This document shows, one piece after another, positions 22,236 to 32,558 of a DNA stretch of 64,000 nucleotides (positions are counted from its first letter, which is position 1; each line of letters begins with the position of its first letter). Below the pieces are notes generated by a model. It was not told where the DNA came from. It made no database searches and worked only from the letters and a program-made list of their open reading frames with translations. This DNA comes from Nematostella vectensis. Lineage: Eukaryota; Cnidaria; Anthozoa; Actiniaria; Edwardsiidae. The position numbers and the translations under genes were made by a program. The stretch covers positions 12,287,040 through 12,351,039 of the forward strand of contig NC_064042.1 of assembly GCF_932526225.1 (NCBI RefSeq), given 5' to 3'.

Positions 22236-22849
22236 CACTGATATATGATACCCAAAAGCGGGAGCTAGTGGTGACATATTAACACATTAATATTATTAAT
22301 TTACAGATTCTTCTTGGTTTCTTTTGATTGTACCTGAACGTGTGCGTGGGTCTATTTTTTGTGCGCGTTGAATTTGAAACTACTGTCTAGTCTATGCAGA
22401 ATGTATTGCTTTGGGCTTCGAACTCTTCACCGACGATTTTGTGCATGTCCGCAACCCGGGGGATGAAATAACCAATTTACCAAGAAATCTGAACTTTAGA
22501 TACATTTCAGTGTTCCTTTCAGTAGGCTGGAATAATAATTTCTTCAAAGGTTTCTAAATGTTCATTTCGAATGTAAACTTTATAAAACTATCGAGAACAC
22601 GTAAATCCATTAAATTTTATCTGGAAAGGCCTTTAAATATAACCTTTCTGAGACTATCCAGGACATGTTATTCCATTAAACGTTGTGTATAAGTATAGAA
22701 ATGTCCATTAAACTTTATATTTAAGTCTAGAAATGTTCTTTTAATTGAACCTTTATGTCCGAATTTTGCATACATTTACGTATTGCAGACCCGTATGCAA
22801 TAGTTTGATATCAATCATTTAAAAAATAAGCACACACACCAATATACAA
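22236..22849. other. Non-coding spacer
   Basis: No gene recognised. Confidence 0.5.
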
Positions 22850-25735
22850 TAAATACACACTTTATTTAACTTTAAATGTACAATCAAATTCACTGAGCTA
22901 TCTCTATAATCCAATTATTTAGATCAATGAAACTCTAAGAATAAGAAAAGACTAGCCCGTGTTTGATGGAAATGCTTTTTTTCAAGAGGGATGCCTGCTT
23001 GTCCTACAGTAACCATTAGCACATACAAAACATTCCCAAATAACCTTTTAGCAATTACAAAAAAAGGTAGTCAATCATATGGCAAACTACTGTATCTTCT
23101 TCTTTTCTCCTTTACCAGCCCGTAGCATCCAGTGCATCATATTACTGCTGTGTCTGTAAAAAGTAAATAAAATAACTTGTTTTAATAATAATTCGAACAG
23201 TGCACTAAATTCAAATATTTTTCCTGACAAATTTCAGTGGACATGTATCTTTGTGTATTTGCAACAAACAATGCTTCATTTCTCAGTTTCAGGCTTTTGT
23301 GCTTTTAATAAAAAAATAAAACATTGTAGGCAACTTTGAAAATTAAACCACTTACCGTACCTAGGATTTCTTATGTTTATATTCTAGTCATTCTTTAAAA
23401 AGCCCAATTAGAGTTTACGAATAACTGGGGAAGAATGGGTTAATGACCTTGAGACCAAAAATTATTGGGAAGTAAATATTTCCACACAAAACATTGCTGT
23501 ATTTTTTGCACAACTTGGGGTACGAAAACTCGCTTCAAAATGCTATATTTTATAAAAATTTCTACCAAAGTTGGATTCACTCTAAAATGAAGGTATGAAT
23601 CTAGGCGGTAGGCCTCTTGGTGTTATAGTACTAAAACCGTCTTCATTACAAGCAATGTCAAACTACCGGAATTCAAGCTTATCATGCCAATCACCAATGT
23701 TTTATCAATGCTAAATCTTGGGATATCAAGGATACACAGTTTCTAACATAAACCATACAGGGGTTTCAATAACTTTTAGAGTAGCAGGCTGTGCTTGGGA
23801 AATAGGCAGCTCGAGCCAGGCGCATACACAGGGGGGTGCCCCCTTGGCAAAAAGTGGGTCATTTCTTAATAAGAAATCTTCAAATGCTATGATTTCTATG
23901 ACTGCGCACCCCCCTCAGCCAATCCTGGGTACGCACCTGGGAGCCTTGAAGCATAGAATAATGGCTTGAGGTCCCCAGATAGGGTATCTCACCAGTCAGT
24001 AATATCAGTAATAAAAATTGATAAAAAAATGGAAATGGTGCAATTCCTGCATAGGATTAAAGGTAAAAACAGAATAGTCATTATTGTGTTCCATATCTTT
24101 TTTTCCAATGAAAATGTTGATGCAATTTAGTTAAAAATAGAAACAGCTTGATTCACACACTGCTACTTTGTACAGAGTAAAGATTACAACAACTCATGTG
24201 TGTCCATTAATGAAAAAAACCTAATAATTGTCCTTTTTTCTTCGTTGAAAACACTATGTTTGATAAAACAACAGCTGACAGTTTGGGCTCAAAACTACCC
24301 ATGATCCTCATCCATATACATCCAAGATGGTGGCAAACAACGATGCTACGAATTTTGAGCGATATAAAAAAGGAATATGCTCCCAAGTAACATTTAATTG
24401 GCTAATGGAAAACCAATAAAGAACGACAATAAAGGATGTTGACCATGGCATAATGTAATTTTAAGTTGTTTATTACGAATCACACATAGTTTGCGAACTT
24501 TATTACGAGTTTGAAATCTGAGAATCATTGTTCAAGTTGCCGGCAGTGAGTAGGGAAGTAGACGGCAGTTCACCGCCGGTAGCTGCATTCTAATGAAACC
24601 CCTTTGCAGTTTTGGCTACTCGTGTTGTTTTGGTTGGTTTGTGCCGAGAAACAAATACAAACGAACAAGGAGGTATTCATGTATTTAACCTTCTAACAGA
24701 ATTAAAAGCTGGTAGAAAAAAAGGGATTTCTCTTTCATCACAAACAAAATCCACAAAAATTACAGTGTTTATGAAAATCGACACATACATTGAATATGGT
24801 CTGTGACTAGAGAACACATTTTATTATCTTCACACAATCAGTTTACATGTCTGGTCATATTGGTTGTAAGGTTTGAAAATCTATGTATCGCGTAAACTCT
24901 CTTTGGCATGTTCTTGTAATTTCATGGCAGAGATTCACTCTTTTTTTAGGCGTAACGGATAAATGACTGGAAAGCAATATCTTATGCATTGACACTCTAC
25001 CGTACGGAATGAAGCAATGTGTGAAAATTACAAATTATCAGTTGTGTTCCCTTCTCTATCCTCCTTGGTTCTATATGATTTAAGTGTTTTGGAGCCCTCA
25101 GAAATAATGCTAAAATCATCCTTAAGCCATGGGAGTGCCCCCCTTAAAATACTGAAATAACATTGAACCAAATATACCCACAGTTAACAGCTCCAGAGAA
25201 ATTCATTCAAATTAAAATCTCACTGAGACGGCATTGGTAGTGAATATATTCAAGTAAACTGAAGGTATTTTGCAATCTAGGCCGACTATGTTTACATTGT
25301 TCTGTGATAATGACTGTGGCAAAACAGCAGAGTTTAAAGCTCAGTGGCAACTGAGCATAGTCTTAAAAAATCATTGATTTGTATAAAATATAAAACAATA
25401 TGCAAATAACAAGTGCGTAAGTATAAGATGTCTCCGCTGGCCAGATAAAATAAAACCGAAGGCTCTTTATCGGACGGCGAACGCTGATTCAAATGACATG
25501 ATAAACTACTCAAAGAAAAAAGATCAGCTAAATTCGAAAGATTTCCTTTAAAAAACAGTAATAAACAAGCAAACAATAGACAGGAATCAGTCCCAATCAG
25601 TTAGGCTTACCTGAAAGCCCTGATGCTCTCTTTCGGCTACAATTTCAGCGAGCTTTGTCTTCATTCTTACTGTTGAGTTCTCATGCAGTCGCTGGGTTTT
25701 CACTTTTAACGCTCTGTTATCTCCTCAAAATTAAA
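22850..25735 (-). other. Tentative small minus-strand transcription unit
   Basis: Weak evidence. Near 25615-25735 a minus-strand segment holds ATGAAGACAAAGCTCGCTG and ends at a good donor (TTTCAG|GTAAGC). Near 23155 an acceptor (TTTTTACAG) opens a short frame containing MMHWMLRAGKGEKKK that stops at about 23091, and AATAAA (minus) follows near 22870. Joined directly, the two pieces do not share a frame, so either an exon is missing or the transcript is non-coding. Confidence 0.25.
23815..23945. mobile_element. Short MITE-like inverted repeat
   Basis: CCAGGCGCATACACAG...GGGGGTGC on the left and GCACCCCCC...CTGGGTACGCACCTGG on the right form imperfect inverted ends of about 130 bp of non-coding DNA. 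Confidence 0.5.
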
Positions 25736-25984
25736 GCAATTTGATCAAAATGTTTTCATTGTTAGATTTGCCATCTGATTTGATGTGATTGAAAGAAAAA
25801 GCGCATCTTTTGAGAGGTTAGATGCAAAGTCCCACATCTAAACACGCTCTGGTATGCGAAAAGCCCGCCGTGATAGTCACGTGAAAACAATAGATACGCT
25901 TGCGCGTCACTTCCTCTCGCAGATGACTGAATTTTTCTAGGTCTCACCTAAGCTGGTGAAGCTGTATTATTACTGCTAATGCTA

Positions 25985-26133
25985 AGCAGCGGCGTAGCCA
26001 GGGTTTTTAACAGGGAGGGGCCCAAAAGGTCCTTTCAAGAAATTTTCTCCTGTATTTTACATTTACCGCATTTCTGGCTGCTAGAAGGGGGGGGGGGGGC
26101 GGGCCACCCCCCCTGGCTACGCCCTTGCTAAGT
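25985..26133 (+). mobile_element. 'GTAGCCAGGG' MITE, copy 1
   Basis: Inverted ends GGCGTAGCCAGGG and CCCTGGCTACGCC bound about 145 bp with G-runs. The interior (TTAACAGGGAGGGGCCC, CTGGCTGCTAGAAGGGG) is shared with the copy at 34055-34217 in the opposite orientation. Confidence 0.75.
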
Positions 26134-27970
26134 TATCCTATGATAATGCGAATAACAATTTAGCATCGTTGTTCTATATCCCACAAGTACAAAACACTTG
26201 GTTAAAGGAAACAGAAAATCCCGAATGCCTCCTGACATTTGCCTAAAAAAATGTGATGTTTAGGAACTCAAACCACTTTTAGTAAACTACTCGATTCTAA
26301 TACCAAAAACATTTTTTCTAAGTCCAACTAGTATAATGCAATTAAAGCTTATTCCTACTTAAAAATGATACTGACTATAAGTGCCCCACTTAAATGTAAC
26401 TTAGAAATACTATTTAATTTAAGTAACATCTTGTACTTGTCTTGAATGTATTTAAATTCCTTACTTCGTCCAGTATTATCTTATTTTCGTTTGAAACACT
26501 CTTGTTTAACATAAAATAGCATTGTTCAAGCTGCCGCCCTTTATCTGTACTAGAAAAGGATACCACTTTACACATTCTGGTGCGCGTCCACCAGTCTCAC
26601 TTTTTAATACAAAAATGACCAGCATAAATATTATATAATTTTTTATTTCTACCAAATGTACAAATGTATAGTGAAACATTATAATGATAATACAACATGG
26701 TTAGGCATATTCAGTGTTTGTCAGTTGTAGATGGTAGATGGTACTGTCCGATAAATCTAGATTGTTTTGTAAACATAAACAACAACATACTGTCGCGAAT
26801 GCAATTTATATAACACTTGCTATTCTTGCTATAACAACTGAACAAAATGACTGGTTGACTTTTTCGCTAGGTGTTTCACTAAACAATTTTTTCGAGGAAC
26901 GACATCCTCTAAAATTCAGAATAATCGTTTGAATAAATTTTAACATTGCCTGAATGAAAAAAAAAAGAAATATGTGCTGTTCGTTTAAATTAAGGTCTCA
27001 CAACATGTATCAAATTCGCAGAGCTGAGGTTAGGATCGCTCAGCGGTGAATTTTAGCGATTACTTCAACCGAAGAATGACATGGGTGACACTATGTAATG
27101 ATTAGTCGGGAGGACTTCTTTTGACCGGAGTCGTACCTTTATTCGGAGTCAGTGGTATGAAGAGTAATGAGGAATTAAAGTGCAGTCCCATTTGTAGTAA
27201 AACAAGTAGTACGTTTGATTGACAAGCAATGACCACGTGTGCAGGATGCGGTGATTGGACGGTACTTGACAATGCAAACAGTCGCATCAGATATCATTAA
27301 CTGTCGGCAAAATTAACGATAACAAAGGAAAGCTTTGAAAAGAATTTAAGGATACAAAACGAATGTCCTTTGCCATGAAACTAAGGGAGTCGGTAGGAAA
27401 GGCAGAAAGGTAACTTTGGAGGAACAAATATGTAACTTGTAATCGAAAGTTAACGAACGTAAGGGGAAAAGAAGTGGTCGCTCAAGTAGCATGGGTGTGG
27501 TGTTGGGTGACTTGGATTAGCATAAGAAATCAGATTACCAACACTGCAGAGCTAAGCACCTCCTACTTGAGTGTGGGCGATCCTACGTGTTGTGCTAATG
27601 ATACCGGCAATTAGCGTACGACATCTAAAGGTAACTATATAAACAGAAGACTTGTAAGTTTACCAACTTAATGAGAAGTTGAAGATTGATAAGTACCCAA
27701 AACATGGTACGACCCGATAAAAGTCATTATGTCGCTAATTAAGCGAACAACTTCCTATTCAATCTAAATCAACAAAAACTAACAATGCCTCAAGAATGCT
27801 CTCCCTTGAACAACCCTTTTAGCTAGAGCAAATATCTTAACTTTGTCTATTTGCTTACTACAATTAGCAAAATACGGATTCATTCTAACATAACCTGACA
27901 TAACAACTGGAAAGACAGTGATTATAGGATTGCTCGTTCTTAAGAAAAAGAGGCGGAGGATTTTGTAAAT
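26134..27970. other. Non-coding region, partly 3' flank of the RING gene
   Basis: No coding frame recognised. TTTATT near 27136 reads as AATAAA on the minus strand and could end the RING-gene transcript. The stretch 27500-27600 contains GAGCTAAGCA and TACTTGAGTG, faintly like 5S rRNA internal promoter boxes, but does not match a 5S gene overall. Confidence 0.45.
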
Positions 27971-30100
27971 TCAGGGGTGATAAACAAAATGGAAATCAAT
28001 CCTATAAAACCCATCACTGTCTTTCCAGGTCAACCATGTTTGGTGGTCCGCAAAGTCCGGGAATCCAATAATCCCGCCTTGTCTCACTACTCTCTCATCG
28101 GCCTCATGCGGCACGTATCTTGTGAGGGTGCCGCCATGCTCTAATGAGCGAAGAGTGATGCTAGAAACAAACGAAACACGTCAATCATTGTTTGGAAATA
28201 TTATCGGTAAAAAGGGCTGTTTATAGGTTTATCATTTTACATCCATATGTACTTAAAATCTCTTTACCATATTTTTTTTAACGTTACTCTTCATCATAGT
28301 CATAGTTATTCTTCATCACTTGTTGATATCTATTTTTTCTATTGATTTGCAGCTCACCTCAGGGTGTCGAAGGTGACAGAAGGCATGGCGCGCCCTTGTA
28401 ACATGGCAACCTGCAGAAAGAGGCTTACCATACCGGCCGTGGCCTGACTATAGTCCTTGCATACAAGTCCCCGCACAGATATTTCTCCAAACGTCTGTGG
28501 GGGACTCTGGAACTTTCTTGGGTTATCCATGTCTTCAACTGTCCATTGAAGACAGTGGACAAAAGAGTGGTCCAATCTTACGCCAGCAGATACCTATCCA
28601 ACCAATTTAAGTGTTAGTACTGGATATGGAAATGTAAATTGCACTAATCAAATGCTGTTTAAATAAATTGGTTAACTGTATGACTCACATTGTTGCAGAT
28701 GGCGTTCCACAAAAGCTGATTGTGCAATGACGCGTCATTTGCGTTATGCTGTGCCAACTGCATTCCAGTGCCGTGAAAGTTGCACCCCGGCACCTGGCAA
28801 AAGGCTGCCCTTAGCAGGCAGTCGAGACTAACGTGGCGGAACACGTTCATTCTAAAAATGGAATAAAAAAAAACTAGTTAGACACACTCGTGTCCCGTGT
28901 TCAAAAACGTATATGATGCTCCTGTATGATGTTGCAACATATTTTGCAGGCGTTGATCCCGCGTTCCCCGGCACTTTTTGCCCAATCCCGAACATTGGAG
29001 TTACTTTGCTAATGTGTACAATCACGTGTCCCCTCATCCCTCACCTAATCTAGCCCTAAATCGTGTACCTTAAAATACCCTGTCATACTTTGTTTAAAAT
29101 TGCTATAAAGTAACAGTTTGGATGCAATATTATCACCTGGCACTTTGCTGACATTTTCCATGTGTTTAGCGGTAAAACATAAATCAAATTATAAACATAG
29201 CCATGTGCACTAATTCATTTTTTTTAACTTTATGTACAAACGTTTAGGATTTAGTGTTAACAATCGAATATCCGCCTTGATAAAACGTTGTGAAGACGCT
29301 GTGAAGAGCGTAACAAATTGGTCTAGGTTATATTATGTGAAAAAAAATGCAATACTATTATAAATACCTTTGCATTCTTTGTCCGCATCCCAGAGGACAG
29401 TAACGCTGAGCTCTGGGGCAGCCTAGGCGTCTGTGCTCCTCCATATGCTGAAGCTGCTGCACAGAGTTGCACTCTGTGCACCTTCTTCCTGCAAACAGGC
29501 AGGCCTCCATATGATCCGCCAGGTTTTTCCTCTGCACGAGGGTCTGGCAGCCCACATTGCGGCAGGGGACAGGCTTCTCTTGGCATGTTTCAGTATGCCC
29601 CTGCCGCAAATCCAGTCTTCCTCTCCAGGGGCACTCCTCGCAGCACAAAGACGGCAACTGCCCCACTAGACTATTGACCATCAGAACTGGCCTTATATCT
29701 TCAAGGGACAGTTCTGATCTGTCTAGGGGACAGTTGCCGTTACCAAACTGTTGTAAGTGCACCACCACACAACTTCTGCAGAAGATGTGCCCCTGTGGGC
29801 AACACACCGCGTCTTCTATGATGAACTGACTAGAATATAGGAGAAACAAACAATAATCAAAATATGATTTCATATAATGCATATCGCTCGATTTAGCCAG
29901 CTTCATTACACTCCCATATTACTTGTTTCCAAGAACGCTAGCCTGCGTAGCTGGCGGTTATGTTGAGTTTCAAGCAGTTTTGTATCCAAGAATACGGACT
30001 AGACAACAACAATACTAAAAAGATACAAAACTTACCATATGGGACAAATTATGTTGGGGTCGGCCGGGCCTTCAACGAAATCTGGATCAAAACCGGGCAT
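27971..30100 (-). CDS. RING and TRAF-type zinc-finger protein, probable E3 ubiquitin ligase
   Basis: Five exons join in frame to 371 aa: 30100-30036, 29829-29368, 28851-28689, 28593-28358 and 28160-27971. All introns are GT-AG. The RING occupies about residues 19-58: ICPIC, then CCPQGHIFCRSC, then CPLD. The last ligand is Asp, as in TRAF6-type RINGs. Intron 1 splits the codon of Cys22. TRAF-type zinc fingers follow (about 85-225): CCEECPW, CRNVGC, CTECNSV, CPLGCG and CQVPGCNFH with spaced histidines. The C-terminal 140 residues (LDHSFVHCLQWTVED, then IGFPDFADHQTWLTWKD) are not a domain I recognise; no clear MATH/TRAF-C motif is visible. E3 activity is inferred from the RING. The start codon is the first in-frame Met before the RING. 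Divergent to the plus-strand genes beginning near 30773. Confidence 0.85.
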
Positions 30101-30772
30101 ACTTCTAACATCAATTACAATTTGATTTGTTCGCTTTTGTTGTGGGGCTATTATCATACAAGCCCGCGCCTTTTATACCGCTAGTCCAGCGGAGCGGAAG
30201 GCCTGTGTTAAATCAAATATATTCTTTTGTCTTTTCTCGGTAGAGATTGCCTTGAAGTAAACTGGTGCGATTGTCGCTTTAGGTATTGGTAATAGGTTAA
30301 AAGCATATACCGCTAGTCAAATTGACTTATTGGATCGAGAGACTTTGAACTCCCAAGTTGCGCTTACTTCAAAACAGTCAAACACTTAATCACGTTTAAG
30401 TTAGGCGATAGGGAAAGTGTGGCGATACAAGTGGAAGAAACGGAAAGCGGTAGATAAGGGGTCACGGGGTCGCACTTGTAAAAAATTTCTGAGTTTCTTC
30501 TTTTTGTTTATTTAACAGCTCATATTTAACGCATAACATTGCTAGTGCGATCCCTTGTTTGAGAAATCGTGAAAAAAATTTCCAATCAGCAAAACATCAA
30601 GTTTTGCTCGAACAATAGAGTTGCCCGTAGCATGAAATGTCAACACTTGTCATGCGAAAGGAAACCAGAACGTAGTTTTGCCTGTTTATTCTGTTCGTAA
30701 AGCTCTGTGCGTTCTTCACGATGAGGAGAAGCTGCTTTTTCCCGACATTACATCCAAACTTCGATCCAGGCT
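30101..30772. promoter_or_regulatory. Divergent intergenic region
   Basis: It separates the RING gene start (30100, minus) from the first candidate plus-strand exon (30773). A TATA-like TTTTATA occurs near 30172. No other gene recognised. A shared promoter is plausible but not shown. Confidence 0.35.
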
Positions 30773-30924
30773 ATGGCAATCTACTTCAACCAGCTATATG
30801 GCCGAGGATATAATACCGGCAATGAAGATTTCCGGTCCGATTTCCCTCAGTCACCGCCAGCCAGTCCAGCCGCGCAGGCCGTGATGCAGGACCGGCGAAA
30901 CCAGTATATTTTGTTTAGTTATAG
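30773..30924 (+). CDS. Candidate first coding exon
   Basis: ATG at 30773 opens a 50-codon frame (MAIYFNQLYGRGYNTG, then DFPQSPPASPAAQ) that runs to a donor (TATAG|GTTAGT at 30924, phase 2). The composition looks coding. No phase-compatible downstream exon could be found, so it may belong to an alternative transcript of the gene at 32559 or to a small gene. Confidence 0.35.
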
Positions 30925-32079
30925 GTTAGTAGGGATGTCATAATAGAAGCACCATTTATTCCCTTTCTAATCTTCACAAAACGCAAGGCGATTAAACATT
31001 CCGTTGTGAAATACCAATACACGCAAATGTGCTACGTTATTTCACGCATATTTGACATTCTGTCATATGCAATTTGTATCCAATTTCCGTTGAACGTTTC
31101 TGGTATCCGGATTAGTAACAAAAATCCTTGTTTAGAAGCGTGTCTTGTTAGAGGTGACACAAATATCATACTGTAATACTGCAAGCGTTCGTAGTTCAGC
31201 GTTCTCATTTCCGTGAAACGTTCCGAATAAAAAACAAAAACAAATCCTTGTTTAGAAGCGCGTGTTGTTCAGTAGTTGTTGTGTGGTTTGAGAGTTGTAA
31301 TTTGAAGTTAAAACGCGAGAGCAATTAAAAAAGCTGAAAGGAAAAAGCGTGGTGCCTTGCGAGAGTAAATTGTGAGCAGAGCGACTTGGGGGTTTGTTTT
31401 TGTTTTTCAAGTTACAGCCCGATATTGGAGAGCGATTTCATAGTCAATTAGATAGTTGGAGTTTAATTTGATATGAAAGTGTAATTCAAAACCAACGTCC
31501 ATGGGTGGCCTGCCTGGGCTTCCATGGTACGTACGGCCCTGGTGTTACTGATAAAGGTCTGCTTTCTTTCTGTCATTCTAATTTATTTTGACACCATCGT
31601 TTCTAATGGTACCAAACAGGCTTACTATACGCTCTGCCTCTTTATATATATATCACTTTCTCTTCCCGAATTAGTATTGTAATTTTGAGGTCTCACACTG
31701 CAATATATGAAAATTCAGAAAAGCTCTCATATCGTTTTATTGATGGACTGCAATAAGCATTTGGCTATGTGTAGCGTCGGCGCTACGGACCAACCAAAGT
31801 CCAATAATGAAGCGTTAGGAGTAAATTGGACAAACTCCACTGCTTCTCACATATGCGTGCGAGTTTAATGCACTTGAGCATTACGGAAGAGTGCAAAAAG
31901 TTGAATAAAGCTTCGGAATCGTTAAGATGTGCTGCAATTTAAAATGGAATAAATGTTTGAGCTAGAAATGGTACATCCGTACCCTTATCGGCTTTACCCC
32001 CCATGGTACAGACGCCAGCATAAAAGGGCGCTGCCGAAGAATCCAAGTCCATTCCGCCGCAGACTCGAATACGACGTAC

Positions 32080-32137
32080 GTACTTTTTGTAAGGTAAGCA
32101 TCAAAGCAATCAATCATACTTCATACTTCGAGGGGTA
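32080..32137 (+). repeat. Splice-donor segment, duplicate 1
   Basis: TTTGTAAGGTAAGCA and the next ~40 bp resemble 32344-32400, so an exon 3' end and the start of its intron were duplicated. Confidence 0.6.
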
Positions 32138-32343
32138 GAACAAGTGCACGAACTAAGAAAAGACTGACCTAAACATTTTAGGGTGTTTATTCTATACTTT
32201 TATGACATATGTACTTTTATTATTATTTTTTACTTTATAATTCGGTCCATCCCAGCAAGGCGAAGTGGTGTTGTTTTGTTTGCGGATTCAATTTCCCCCC
32301 TTTTAACTCACGTGCGATGTATTTCAGATCATAACTGTCTGAG

Positions 32344-32400
32344 GAAACTTTGTAAGGTAAGCAAAAACGCAATCCACCATAACTCAAACTTTGAGAACGT
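32344..32400 (+). repeat. Splice-donor segment, duplicate 2
   Basis: Partner of 32080-32137; identical across the donor (TTTGTAAGGTAAGCA) and diverged beyond it. Confidence 0.6.
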
Positions 32401-32558
32401 ATTTAATTTTACTCAATAATGATAAGGGCGCTGTTTCACCTATAATCGAAGAGGTTTTTCTGGGAACACAAATATATCCTCATTATTTTGCAAGTTTTCT
32501 CTATGCAAAATTTGCTAATGTGTTTTATCCGCCAAAATCTGTCATCCATCTACAAGAA

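Larger units (their letters stand above)
30925..32558. other. Mostly non-coding; possible 5' UTR exons
   Basis: Contains a frame at 31953-32093 (MFELEMVHPYPYRLYPPW) ending in a strong donor (TGTAAG|GTAAGC), and a 29-bp exon-like segment 32328-32356 (acceptor TTTCAG, donor TGTAAG|GTAAGC). Neither joins in frame to the ATG at 32559, so they are best seen as possible untranslated leader exons. ATCCTTGTTTAGAAGCG occurs twice (near 31122 and 31243). Confidence 0.35.

Noticed and set aside
21865-22277. Minus-strand frames with repeated VFTRCF
   Set aside because: Translation of the satellite; length comes only from the repeat lacking stops.
27490-27610. 5S rRNA-like sequence
   Set aside because: Only short matches to internal promoter boxes; the rest does not align to a 5S gene or fold convincingly by eye.
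29323-29829. Frames on both strands overlapping the RING gene exon 2
   Set aside because: The minus-strand frame with ordered zinc ligands joins in frame with four other exons; the others do not.
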